A stretch of DNA of 64,000 nucleotides from Blastomyces gilchristii SLH14081 (taxonomy: Eukaryota > Ascomycota > Eurotiomycetes > Onygenales > Ajellomycetaceae), in assembly GCF_000003855.2 (NCBI RefSeq), contig NW_003101682.1, positions 1,491,148 through 1,555,147 of the forward strand, written 5' to 3'. The translations under genes and the position numbers were made by a program. Numbering within the stretch: the first letter of the stretch is position 1; each line of letters begins with the position of its first letter. The notes under the pieces are model-generated. The model had not been told where the DNA came from and searched no databases. It was given only the letters and a program-made list of their open reading frames with translations. Positions 36,513-48,704 of this stretch are shown piece by piece.

Positions 36513-36845
36513 TGTAAGAGATCTACACTGAATAGATCAGTATAATATTGATAGATCTTATATAATAAAGATAAAAACATTAAAGAAGAAAAGAAAGAGA
36601 AAGTGTGAGAATCAGTGATTGAGATGAATATTTATACACATATGTGATGATGTACACAGTGGAGCTTCAGAGTGGAAGAATATACATGTGTTCGTAGCGG
36701 CCGAGGATCGGTGATCAGGAATGGTCAAGAATCAGAGTGTATGTTACGCGCGTTCGTAGCGGCTGAGGATCGGCGATCGGGAATGGAAGAATCTATGGAG
36801 TGTAATGGAATAGTCTATATGATTGATCGGGCGCAGCCCGCCACA
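36513..36845 (-). repeat. 5' LTR of element A (GC-retaining)
   Basis: 333 bp. The outer half keeps GTAGCGGCCGAGGATCGG-type sequence and includes a 62-bp-spaced direct repeat (TTCGTAGCGG at 36691 and 36753). Plus-strand end CCCGCCACA is the complement of the TGTGGCGGG that opens element B. Confidence 0.9.
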
Positions 36846-36850
36846 GCTTT

Positions 36851-36955
36851 ACTCATACTCTTGAATAAAAATTCTGTCTTAACTCAAGTCAGTTTAATAC
36901 TTATAAGATATAAATAATATATACTATCAATCTTCTTGAAGATATCTCTACAACT
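36851..36955. other. Spacer between the inverted elements A and B
   Basis: About 105 bp of AT-rich ancestral sequence between the duplications of element A (GCTTT) and element B (ACTTA). No feature seen. Confidence 0.6.
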
Positions 36956-36960
36956 ACTTA

Positions 36961-37280
36961 TGTGGCGGGCTGCACCCGATCAATTATATAGACTATTTCA
37001 TTACACTTCACAGATTCCTACTGCTCCGATTCTCGGTCGCTGATCCTCGGCTGAAAACCTACAGAATTTCTATTCTTCCGCCCCGAAGCTTCACTGCATA
37101 TGAAAACCTCTATTCTTCCGCCCTGAAGTTCCACCACGTACACCACTGTGTACATGTATAAATATTCACTCTAATTACTGATTCTCACACTTTCTCTTTC
37201 TTTCCTTCTCTAACATTTTTCACTTTGTTATATAAGACCTATCAATATCATATCAATCTATTCAGTGTAGACCTCTTATA
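36961..37280 (+). repeat. 5' LTR of element B (GC-retaining)
   Basis: 320 bp starting TGTGGCGGGCTGCACCCG. Its first 180 bases keep CCG and GGC words that are mutated in the partner LTR at 42909. The final CA is changed to TA. Confidence 0.9.
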
Positions 37281-40200
37281 CTTGAAAAACATTTATTATT
37301 TTCTTATTAGAAATGATTATTCATTGAGAGACATCTGAATATGTAACAATGTGTAAGAAAGAGAAACAGTTAAGTAAATACTGAGTTCTCAGATAGAAGC
37401 TTGCTTACTAGTCATTCTGACTCTGTAATAAGATCTTATAAGAGAATGTCAGTAAAAGACTTGAGAGTTCTGACACTTAAATATATAAGATATTCATATA
37501 ACTATACTTTTTCTGATTTCACAGATATCACATATTCAATGATTGATATAATCATGTCTAACAATAATATAAGAGAACTCTTAAATGTGAGTATAGATAT
37601 GATATCACAGTGACTCTGAACAATGTTGAAATTATAACAGTAATAGATAGCTGATATGCATGCAACTCAACAACTTCAATACAAGAAAATTCAATAATTA
37701 ATTCAATAAGAAACTCATGCAATTTCAATACTTACAGAATTAAATATAAAAGCACTGAAAGAACACTTAAATACTTCTGTATATTTCAATACTTCTGATC
37801 TCACTCTCTACTCATCATGAAGAATAAAAATGCTTATGAAACTGAGTGTAGATGAAGATGTCATTGATTTACTAATTAATCAAGATTAATATATTAATAA
37901 ATAATTGAAGAATTATATGAAACAGAAGTTTCATTCATGAATAGAAGTATATGAATCAGTGTTATGAATATCTGATAATATTATAAAATATCTTAATATT
38001 CTGTTCTAAGATACTATTATACAACAGAAGATGTTAGATTGATTACAGAGTATCTGACAGAGAAACACTTCTCTCACAATATTTATTTCTAACTTTGATA
38101 TCAAGATTCTAGAAGCAGGTGATTAATCTTAAGAAAATTGAATAAAGATTAGTATACTTAAGAAAGTATTAACTTTTGAACTCTTACAGATTCTTATAAG
38201 TGTAGATGAAGATCAGACTTATAAAAGTTTCTATGTATAACTCTGAACATTGAATAACTGTCTTATCAAGCTCAAGAGTATATAGAACAGTGATAGAAGA
38301 TGTTATACTTATACATCTATACTGAGAAATATCTCAGTCACTCATACATCTGTGCTGAGAAATGACAATAATGATGCAGATATCATGAATTGAGTAGACT
38401 TAAATATCTATATATAAGCAAGAGTCTTCACTGTCTGAACAGACTTCTGAGTTTCTGAAATCACTTCTGAAGAAGTCACTGACTAATATTAATGAGAGAT
38501 GTGTATTAATTGTAACTAATCAGAATATATCACTTTCAACTGCTGATCAGTCTATGTATCTTCTCACTTAAGAGAAAGATCAGTATCTTCTCATTCAAAG
38601 AATGAATTAACACCTGTCTGTATCAATTATATTGTATTGAAGAAAGATTTAAAAGATAACTATGAAGATATTCTGATAAAACAGGGAAAAGATTAGCTTC
38701 TGTTCAAATTTATAAACAGGAGCTTGAAGAGATTGAATAATACTAATTTAAAGAGAAAATAACAATGAATGTGATTCTTGTATCTACTATGATTGATAAC
38801 ATGTATAATATGAAAGCTATAGTAGACAGTGATCTATGCTATTATACAATGATTAAATCTTCAATTATAAGATATTATAATCTTCAGTATATTCTCTTAT
38901 CAAAACCCTGACTTCTTGCAGAATTTAATGATTTAAAAGATATTCACACTTATTACATGATAAAATTAAACATAGATATCAGAGAATATCAATATGAAGA
39001 TGTCTATATATATGAAGTTAATAATCTTGATTATAATCTTATACTAGAACTTGTCTGACTATCTGAACAGAGTATCTTATTGAATGCTTAAAACAGGAGT
39101 TTAATATTCTCTAATAATGATAGAATTCATAAAGATAATATTCATAAGACTATGAATCTTACACAGATCTCTGCTAACACTTATGAAATGCTCTGAAAAA
39201 GAAGTCATTGATAAGACTGCTGACAAAGTCACTGATAGCAGAATTATATATCAATCTATTCTATCAGTCTGACTAATATTAAGAAGGCTCTAGAGAAGTT
39301 ATTCTGTACTACAATAACAGATTCTCACACAAAACTCTCTTAATAATATCATGAATACTTAGATATCTTCTGATAAGATAATATTATAAATATATCTTCT
39401 TTATAAGACTCAGAAGTGAATTACAGTATCAAGTTAGAAAAGAAGAATGATAAGAATCTCAAGTCATCATAAGACTGTCTTTATAATATATCTCAAGATG
39501 AACTTCTTCTTCTCCAGAAGACACTCAATGATCTGTTAAATAAGAGATTTATATATATTAGTAACTCTTTCGCTGCAGCTTCTATTCTCTTTGCAAATAA
39601 ATCAGATGAAGAACTCTGATTCTGTGTGAACTATCAAGATCTGAACAGATTGATAAAGAAAGATTGTTATTTCTTATCTCTTATTAATGAAATTCTAGCA
39701 TATATCAGATAAGTCTGATGATTTACAAAGCTAGATATTATTATCATGTTTTATAAGATTCATATCACTGAAGAAGATGAATAACTTACAGTATTTCAAA
39801 CATGTTATAATCTCTTTGAGTGAGTAGTCACACCTTTTAAACTGACTAACACTCTCAGTATATTTCAGAAGTATATTAACTGAGCACTCTGAAATTTTCT
39901 TGATAAGTTTGTATCTGTATATCTAGATAACATTCTCATCTTCACTAATGAATTCAGAAAAGAATATCAAGAACATGTGTGAAGAATATTACAACAATTA
40001 TAAGAGACAGAACTACTGATAGATATTAACAAGTATGATTTCAAAGTCAAGAGTACAAAATATCTAGGTTTTATTATAGAAGCTGATAAGAGAATTTGAA
40101 TAAATTCTGAGAAGATCTCTGCTATTCTTGAGTAAGAAGCTTCATATACTGTGAAAGATATATAAAGCTTTATCAGATTTACTAACTTCTATCAGTGATT

Positions 40201-42023
40201 CATATAAAACTTCTCAGATATTATAAGATCTCTTACAGAACTTATTAAGAAGAATTCAGTATTTCAGTGATCAGTGAACACTGAAGCTGCATTTATATAA
40301 ATGAAGAAGATATTTATTAATATCTCTCTACTGATAACATTCAATTCTGATTATAAGATAGTTATTAAAGCTGATTTCTCTGACTATATCACAGAAGAAG
40401 CTATATTACAATATAATAATGAGAGTGTCTTATAATTATATGTCTTTATATTTAAGAAACTGAGTCTCACTGAATGCAATACATGATCTATGATAAGAAA
40501 CTTCTCATGATTATATACTGTCTAGAAGAATGAGACTCTGAACTTTGAAGTGTCTTCAAATTTGAGATAATCACAGATCATAAGAATCTCAAGTATTTTA
40601 CAATCATCTACAAGCTTACTTAACATCAGATACAATAATTCAAGCTATTAAACTGTTTTCATTTCACTATACACTATCACTCTGACTGTCAGAACTCAAT
40701 GACAGATGCTCTCTTATAATAAGAGTAAGATATGCCTTTCAATGTGACAGACACCTGTTAAATGAACTGAGAACACTGACTCTTAGATCTGAAGATATTA
40801 GTTGATCAAGATGAAACAACTCATGACATTATATATACTTCTCTGATTAGAACATCTTCTCTCTGAACTGCTGCTAACACTGACATTGATATCTCAACTT
40901 CTCTTACACTGAATAAACTGTGACACATAACAGTCTGAGCTAATGAACTTCTTCAAGCTCTCACTGAAGCAGTATAATAAGAAGCATCTCAATTTCCTTC
41001 AGAACTATATATAAAGATTAATATCTCAGAATGTTCAATTAATAGTAATAATACTCTATGATTTCACAAATGATATTAAGTCTCTCAGTCTGAATCTCTA
41101 CATACTCAGATAATACAAGAGATGCATAATTTGTATATAACTGATTATTCAGGTTGTGAACAACTGTATTAAATAATCTCTTGAGAATTCTACTAATCTG
41201 AGATATTAAACAGCATCAGATACCTTGTCTAAAACTGTAACTATTGTTTCTCTATCACTTTATGAAAGAATTGTAGAAAAGATCTGCTGAAACTGCTTAA
41301 TATTTCTGATAGAATCTGATAAGATATAATAATTGACTTTACAGTTGATCTCTCTGAGAGTAAGAATTATAGAAATATTCTGATCATTGTGAACTGATTG
41401 AGTAAAGATATAATACTAGAACCTTGTGTTAAGATGAATACTGAATAAGTTGCTGAAGTCTTTCTATAAAGCCTGTTCTATCAGATATATGAATTACTGA
41501 GATCTATAGTATCAGATCAGAACTATTAATTTATAAGCACTCTCTGAATAAGAATCTGTCAAGTTCTTAAGATTATATACTGTTTATTAACTGTCTATCA
41601 CTCTGAGACTGATGATGCATCAGAACAGATAATTCAGACTGTAAAGAATTATCTTTATAAGTTCTATAATTACTTATAAGATAATTGACATGATCTTCTT
41701 CTACACACAGAGGTCACTATCAATGATTGAGATGCTGTCTTAACAGGTGTAAGCCTGTTCTTTCTTACACACAGTTATTATATGAAAGTGTTGAATCTTC
41801 TAGAAATTATATAGTTCACACTGAATCTCTGCAGTCTGATTCAGATTGCTGATAACATAGTAACAAGGCTTTAAGACATCTGCAACTGAGCAGAAGTCTT
41901 CATAATAAGCACTAAACAAGATTAAGAGAACTGAATCAATGTTCACTGAGATCTCATTAAGCAATATAAGATAGAAGATCTGATATGATTAAATCTTAAG
42001 AATATACAGATCACACACTCATC

Positions 42024-42527
42024 TAGACTGGCCGCTGAGATCATGAATTTCATGTTTGATCTCATTTGATCTGATCTCATACTTTCTTGGCGTGAATCCC
42101 GCTAGGACTAGTCATTAAAAAAACATGCAAAGTGATCATATATAAGATCTTAAAATGAAACCATGACTTGAAAAAAATAAGAAAGTGATTTCATTTGATC
42201 TCATTTAGTCTTATTCTTAGTATAAAGTTACTATTTTTAGACATTTTAAGGTTGTTTTAGACTATTTTTAATTTTTTAAAAAGTAATGCTTTTTGATAAC
42301 ACTTAAATGAGATTTAAAGTCATTTAAAGTAATAAAAATAATTTAAATTGAGAAGTGGAAATCATAATCTCATTTGAAAAATGTGATAAGAGTAGACAGT
42401 AAGTCTCACTGAGACAGTATGAAACTACTATTGAATGTTAAAACCATGTAATGAGATCAGTTGAATTGATAATGAAACTATCAAAAAATCTGGTCCTGAT
42501 CTCAGACACGGTCACACGGTCAGTCTA
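42024..42527 (-). mobile_element. hAT-type MITE, copy 2 (504 bp, mutated)
   Basis: Inverted orientation relative to copy 1, inside element B. Ends TAGACTGGCCG and CGGTCAGTCTA; exact 8-bp duplication CACTCATC at 42016-42023 and 42528-42535. The GGGACC heptamers of copy 1 read GAGATC here. Confidence 0.88.
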
Positions 42528-42908
42528 CACTCATCTCACACACTGAATTATCATCATGCAAAGTATAAAGTGATAAAAGTTCTAGACAGCTATAACTACT
42601 ATCTTGACATATTATCAGAAATTCATGATATCTTTTATATAAGCTTGCTTCACTGCATTATCACTGATCTATTCTCTTCTCAACTGACTTCTGACTGACA
42701 GCTGTCAGAGATTATAGAAGAAGATAATGAACTTGAATGAGAGATTGAAGATATTCTTGATAAGAGACTTCACAGCTGTAATCAATAATATCTTATAAAA
42801 TAAGTTGACTACAATTGTCTGATCTGAACTCTGAGTTCCATATTATCTGAGACCGCGGCCCTTGACTGATAAGAGCTACATATAACTAAGAAAGAAAGAG
42901 AGGGCTAA

Positions 42909-43228
42909 TGTGATGAGCTGCGCTCAATCAATTATATAGACTATTTCATTACACTTCACAGATTTCTACTGCTCTGATTCTCAGTTGCTGATTCTCAGCT
43001 GAAAACTTACAGAATTTCTATTCTTTCACTCTGAAGCTTCACTACATACAAAAACCCCTATTCTTTCACTCTGAAGTTTCACTGTGTACATCATCATGTA
43101 TGTGTATAAATATTCACTCTGATCACTGATTCTCACACTTTCTCTTTCTTTCCTTCTCTAATGTTTTTCACTTTGTTATATAAGACCTATCAATATCATA
43201 CCGATCTATTCGGCGTAGGCCCCTTACA
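42909..43228 (+). repeat. 3' LTR of element B (mutated)
   Basis: 320 bp from TGTGATGAGCTGCGC to CCCCTTACA. Differs from the 5' LTR mainly by C-to-T and G-to-A in CC, GG and CG words, with a short GC-retaining patch (CCGATCTATTCGGCGTAGGCC) at its 3' end. Confidence 0.88.
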
Positions 43229-43233
43229 ACTTA

Positions 43234-43943
43234 AGTTATTAAGAAGAGAAAGCTTGAGTATATTAATACTATTATAACTTAAGAAGAATTTAAAGATTTT
43301 CTATTAAATTAAATTAAAGATTACTGTAACTGCAGCTTTACAGTGATACAGTGATTTAACTTATTATATTAATAAAATAATAAGAATTCTTCTAATTTCA
43401 ATATAAGATTTGAAGAATATTGAGAGAAATTAACTAATAATTTAAATTAATTAAAAACACAGCTTTATCTCATAAAGCTGACTTATAAGATGTAAATAAT
43501 AATATCATAGTATCAGAGTTCATTAATTAATTATACTAAGCTTATTAATTTAACTTTTTAAATTTATTTAAATAATTAATACTCTGAGAAAAAGACTAAT
43601 AAGACTTCTTTTAAATAATTAATAATAGAATCTAAATAACACTGTGATAACTCTAGTATAGAGAAAGAAAAGAAGAATTTTAAGTATTTTAATTCTTCAC
43701 TCACTATGAAGAAATATTAAAAAAGATTTAATAAAGATCTCTATTTTAACTACAGAGCTGATAATTACTATACTAGTAATTATAAAAAGCTGAAGAAGAG
43801 AAGAAACTAAGAAGATATCTTCTTAAAGTTAACTTCTTATCTAATAAATATATCTATGAAAGATAAAGAAGAGAAAGAAATAAAGAATTGATAATTCTTA
43901 TATCTCTGAGTTTATATTATAATTATAATACATACTCTGAATA
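43234..43943. other. AT-rich relic between element B and Gypsy copy C2
   Basis: About 700 bases with no gene and no recognised repeat; continuous, before insertion of A and B, with 36851-36955 and 30357-31056. Confidence 0.5.
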
Positions 43944-44201
43944 TGTAAGAATAAGTGCTCGCAGGCAATTATTCAGGTGTTTACAGCTTGGCATAATATA
44001 TACTGTTAACTACTAGAAGTATTCATAGTAGAAAGATAAAATGTAGAGATTAAATATATAATAGCATTCAAGCTGAGTTATAAATAGTATTTATAAACTT
44101 CAGTCTATATAGTTGTGTGTAGTCAAGAGCTGCTAACTCTATTAATTATATAAGAGATAGAAATAGAGATAAAGAATCTGTAAGAAACAGAATTTCTTAT
44201 A
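43944..44201 (-). repeat. 3' LTR of Gypsy family C copy 2
   Basis: 258 bp, same as 6873-7130 in copy C1, with extra G-to-A and C-to-T changes near its right end. Confidence 0.85.
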
Positions 44202-44452
44202 TACTCTTCTCTCTCTAAGACTTTGTCTATGAAGTCTTTCACTGAGTGACTTTATAAAATCAGCTCAGCACTGCAGTAATACTCACTAAAAATTCTTTAT
44301 ATTTATAAAAAAACCTCAGTGAGAAAAAATCTCTTATTATTATAAAGAGAAAAAAGTCTGTTACTTAGTTTCTTATTCTGTAAGATTCTTTATAATTTAT
44401 AGATTCTTCTCTGATTATTACACAGATTCATCTCACATCTTTCATATAGAAG

Positions 44453-44826
44453 ATTATTATTATTATTATTATTCTTTCATTATACTTATATACAAGCGGA
44501 GCTTATGATGAGTCCTTGCGTGATGTTAAATACAGGTCAAGTGTTGATTATACAGAAGGAAATACAGGTGTTAAGACCACGCCAAGATAACAAGAATATA
44601 GAAAAATACAAAGAAGTGACAATTAGATACATGCGATAATAACTTCCCAGCTCAGGAACATAGAGTGATTCATTGAAGTGATTTATACACCTCTGTATTT
44701 ATTAGAAACCTGAGGTGCTTGAGTTCCGGATTTAATGTATCCCCTGCGGGTTTCGAACCCACGCGCCTTGGTTTCCCACGCCAAGGCGCTACCAGGTGGC
44801 CGCATTAACCATTCAGCCACCGGGGC
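44453..44826 (-). mobile_element. tRNA-headed SINE with a LINE-like AAT tail (374 bp)
   Basis: Flanked by an exact 12-bp duplication, TTCATATAGAAG (44441-44452 and 44827-44838). On the minus strand it opens GCCCCGGTGGCTGAATGG, which includes a good polymerase III A box (TGGCTGAATGG), and has a B box GGTTCGAAACC about 60 bases on. Paired arms include GCGCCTTGG/CCAAGGCGC and GTGGG/CCCGC. A 240-base body follows and ends GAAAGAATAATAAT with seven AAT units. The LINE in this window ends GAAGAATAATAAT. The element keeps CC, GG and CG words inside heavily mutated Gypsy DNA, so it is recent or protected. Confidence 0.82.
44735..44826 (-). other. tRNA-like head of the SINE
   Basis: A and B boxes and a T-arm with TTCGAAA loop are clear. 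The 5' GCCCCGG and 3' AGGGGAT cannot pair along a full 7-bp acceptor stem, and the middle is longer than in a standard tRNA, so I treat it as a tRNA-derived promoter rather than a working tRNA. The parent tRNA is not identified. Confidence 0.65.
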
Positions 44827-47800
44827 TTCATATAGAAGAGTTTCAGTTGACTCTTAATCATTTTCATGAGATTCTTATGTAATCATTATACAGATTTATC
44901 TCACAGATGAATTACTCTCTGTGAGATCATTCTCATTAAAGAGAAGTATTTGTGAGTTAATCTTTCACTCATTCTTATAAATCATTGTTCTTTGACACTG
45001 TAGAATTGTGAGGAATTTTTCATTCTTTTATCAACTTTATAGAATTGTAGAATCAAGATATCTACAGTCTACAATCACTCTTTATAGTTATATAGAAAGA
45101 TTCAGATCTATAATTCACAATCACTTTTTATTTACTAGAGTGATCTGACTATTTTATGAGATTACTTACAGTGTAAGCAAATCTCTCTAAAGTAGTATAA
45201 ATATCTCAGATCTGTCTGCAGAATCTTATCTTCTTTTCTCTTTTTTTATAACAGCTTTCATTCTTATAAACTGTAAGTATTCTTATTCATTTGTAAAGTG
45301 TTTTCACTCAGATAATAGAGAGAGAGTGTTTCTAATAATATTCATATATTAATTTAAGAACTTCTCAAGAATAAAAATTTTTTCAATTTCAATATCTTTA
45401 TAAATAATATCTGACTGCTGCTGAACTTCTTATAAGCATTCTTATAACTTCTTTAATCACTTTTTACTGACTGATGAAGTAGAAATATCACTGCTTATAA
45501 TAGTATCTTCACTCTTTTCAGCTCTGTCACTGCATCTGATCTTCAGATCAGTAGTCAACTCTGTACTTTCTTCAGATCAGCTTCTAGCTCTAAGCAGTAC
45601 AGTCTCACTCTTTGCTATAAGTCTTCTTATAAGTAATTTCTTACAGACTCTAGCTAATAATTCTTATAAAGCTTTTAATATTATCAGTGTCTTCTGCAGT
45701 CTCACAGATCTATAATCACCTTCTCTCTACTCATACAATCTCTGATCAGATATATGCAAATATGTCTAAATTCTCTATCAACAGTTCTCACACTGCAGTG
45801 CATGTTCACAATCTTATTATTAATAAGAGATAAATCTCTGAGTATCTGTAAAATCTGAGTAATCAAGACAATGCAAATATCATGAATTTATAATAAGAGT
45901 TAGTCTGAATAGATGAGTTCTCTCTTCATATCTCAATTATTTTCAGACTGAATACTTCAGCATAACTGAAAGAGTGAATACAGCTTTATAAGAAGTATCT
46001 GATCATATATATAGATAATCAGCTCTTAAGACTCTGCTATAACTATACATATTCTGATGTCTGACTTCTCTGAAGTCTGTGTATTTCTAACAGTCTTTAC
46101 ATTAAATGCAATAATTATCTGTATCATAGATATAATACTCTCTACTTCTTTGAAGAGAGAAATTGATAGTTACAGAGAAATTAAGTATTACAGATATTAA
46201 GAATATAAGTATGAGTTTTCTTTATTTTTTCTTTATTAATCTCTAAATTGTGTTTACAGATCTGTTTCTATTTTCTTATTTTTTAACTTTAATAAGAATA
46301 TGATTTCTTCTTTCTTTTATATACACTGCAGACTGTTTATCTCAGTAGAAACTTATTATCTTATAGATTAAAATTTATAAATAATAGTGTTAATATCTTT
46401 ATTATAATCAGATTTTTAGTAAAGATCACATCATTCTGACTTATCAGAATTCACAGTATAAAAGTCATATCTCAGCTTTCACAGATATCTTATCTACTCA
46501 GATAATTCTTAAGTGAACTTATTCATCTTATCAGAATATTCTTATCACTGAATCTTGAATCAGAGCTTATAATCTTACTTCTCTGAGTTAGTAATTTCTT
46601 TAATCTAATATTCTCTTTCACTCTCTAATACTTTATAAATAGAGTGATGAGTCATAGAGTTCTCTTCTAAGAATTTCTTATATTTACAAAGTAAAGAGAT
46701 ATGAAAAACATTGTATATCTATAACTCAGATAACAGTTTCAATCTATAAAACTATAAGCTCACTTTCTTTATAATCTTACAAGACTCTGTCTGTAAGAGA
46801 TTCAACTTTTTATTAGATCTCTATATAATAATATTTTCTAGACTCAGTCAGACTCTATCATCTTTCTTAAAACTCTTTATAATATACTTGAAGTTATAGT
46901 ATCTCTTCTAATACTCTTGAGTCTTTCTCAAGAATTCACAGACTTTCTTCTGAATATTCTGAATTCTCTCAGCTTATTCACAGATATCATCACACTCTAT
47001 AGTGTATTTCTACAGATTTATCAAGATTATTCACAGATAAGTCTTAGTGAGTATCTCAAAGAGAGTTTTATCTGTACTGACATGCTTTGAGTTATTATAT
47101 ATACACTCTGTAAGTAATAATCAATGCACTCAGTTATTCTGATTATAATTGATAAAGTACTACAGATACTGTTTTAATATACTTATCAGATATTCTATCT
47201 AATCATCTATTTATTAATGAAAAGTCATGCTTAGATCTCATAAGATCTTCAGTATAATTATTAAATCAGATTAGAACTTCTCTGTAAAGATTGATTCTCT
47301 ATCTGAGATAATGTTTATAGATAATTTATACAATCAGATTATATTATAGATAAAGATATGAATTAAATTCTTTGACTTTAAGTTCTTGTAGATAAGTATA
47401 AAGTGTGTTATCTTGATAAAGTGATTCACTATCATCAGCACACTGTCAAAGCAGGTATTATATATATTCTTACTTTCAGAAAGACTTATAAGAACATTTA
47501 TTTCTAGCTGTTTTCAAGATTTCTACAGAATGAGTAGAGAAGTAAGTTCTTTATATAGTCTGAATCATACTATCTACAAACTCTGATAAATAGTACAAGA
47601 ATTCACTATCTTCTTTACAAGTTCTTATATCTTCAGTCAGAAGTATTTTCTTATAAGCAACTTATGAGTTCTAGTATCTGTAAAATAACTCACTAGAGAA
47701 GAGTTATAATACCTTTTAATAAGTTCTATATACAGAAACTCATTCATAGATATATAAATTCAGCTCTCTCTTTATAAGAGATTATTTAAATCTCTTCAAT

Positions 47801-48521
47801 TCTTTATTTCTGCAGAATTGATTTCTGCTATAAGCAGTTTTTGAATATACTGAGTATATTCATTCTTCAGTTATAGTTCAGATAATCTGAATAGAAGATT
47901 TTATAAAGACTTATACTCTATTTCTTTTTACATCAGATCTTTCACAGTACTTCTCAAAGTCTGTAAATTCTTCAGATTATAAATACTCTCTTCAAGAATT
48001 CTTACAGAGATTCTCAGAGTATTAACTCTCAGTGTTATAGAGAGTAGTTGTACAGACTTCTTCTCTCTCTTCTTTCTCTTCTCTCACAGAGAATTGAGAG
48101 ACTCTTTAATTAATCTCTTTATAACACTTAGTTTAAGCATTCTGTAAAGCTTTTCTATCTTCTCTAGTCTCTCTATATCTGTCACTCTGATCTTCTTAAT
48201 ATAGTCTGATCTGTGAGAGAATTCATCTGCTGAGTTCTTAGTTTTCTTAATATACTCTATCTTAAATCAGAACTCACTCAGTCTCTGAGCTCAGTAAATC
48301 TACTACTGTGAGAGTTTCTTGATTAAAGTAAACTATTATAAGCTATTATAATCAGTTCTAACAGTAATCACTGTTATAAGACTCTCAAAGTAGTGATATC
48401 AGTGATAAAAGAATTTCACTATTATAAAAAGCTTCTAATTATAAATATCATAGTTAATCTCTACAGATTGTATCTTTCATGAGAAAAAGATCACTGAAAC
48501 TCAGTTCTTATTTAACTGTAG

Positions 48522-48704
48522 TTATAAGACTATTTCTGAAATTATAAAGAAGAAGATATCTGTCTTTAATCTAATTAAGAGTAAGAGATCAAAGTGAAAC
48601 AGTATCACTATATCTATGAATATCTGTTTCAATCTTATAAAGACTCTGTAAGCTTCTGAGATAAAAAAGTTCTTACAGTTCTTTCTTCTTAATAATCTTT
48701 TCAT
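48522..48704 (-). pseudogene. Gypsy RNase H-region remnant (family C copy 2)
   Basis: Sixty codons nearly identical to the stretch at 4069-4251 of copy C1. It supports common origin of the two elements; not expected to be expressed. Confidence 0.6.

Larger units (their letters stand above)
31057..36845 (-). mobile_element. Ty3/Gypsy LTR retrotransposon A (complete ends, decayed coding)
   Basis: A full-length 5.8-kb element on the minus strand with 333-bp LTRs at 31057-31389 and 36513-36845 and an exact 5-bp duplication GCTTT (31052-31056 and 36846-36850). Minus-strand translation of about 34250-33800 gives degraded Gypsy reverse transcriptase, with stretches like CVNYQDLN, LDIITVFHKI and YLDNILIF. 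Long frames are absent because of many TGA stops. Element B is a close relative in the opposite orientation. The left LTR is far more mutated than the right LTR. Confidence 0.9.
36961..43228 (+). mobile_element. Ty3/Gypsy LTR retrotransposon B (complete ends, decayed coding)
   Basis: A 6.3-kb plus-strand element with 320-bp LTRs at 36961-37280 and 42909-43228 and an exact 5-bp duplication ACTTA (36956-36960 and 43229-43233). Reverse transcriptase remnants lie at about 39560-39960 (FCVNYQDLN, LDIIIMFYKIHITEEDE, VYLDNILIF) and integrase-like sequence at about 41300-41700. A MITE is inserted at 42024-42527. Without it the element would be about 5.76 kb, like element A (5.79 kb). Coding frames are destroyed. 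Confidence 0.9.

Noticed and set aside
36672..36917. An 81-codon open frame
   Set aside because: It lies mostly inside the LTR of element A and continues into the spacer.
44735..44826. A functional tRNA gene
   Set aside because: A and B boxes are good but the acceptor stem does not pair, the central part is too long, and the sequence is the head of an element with a 12-bp target duplication.
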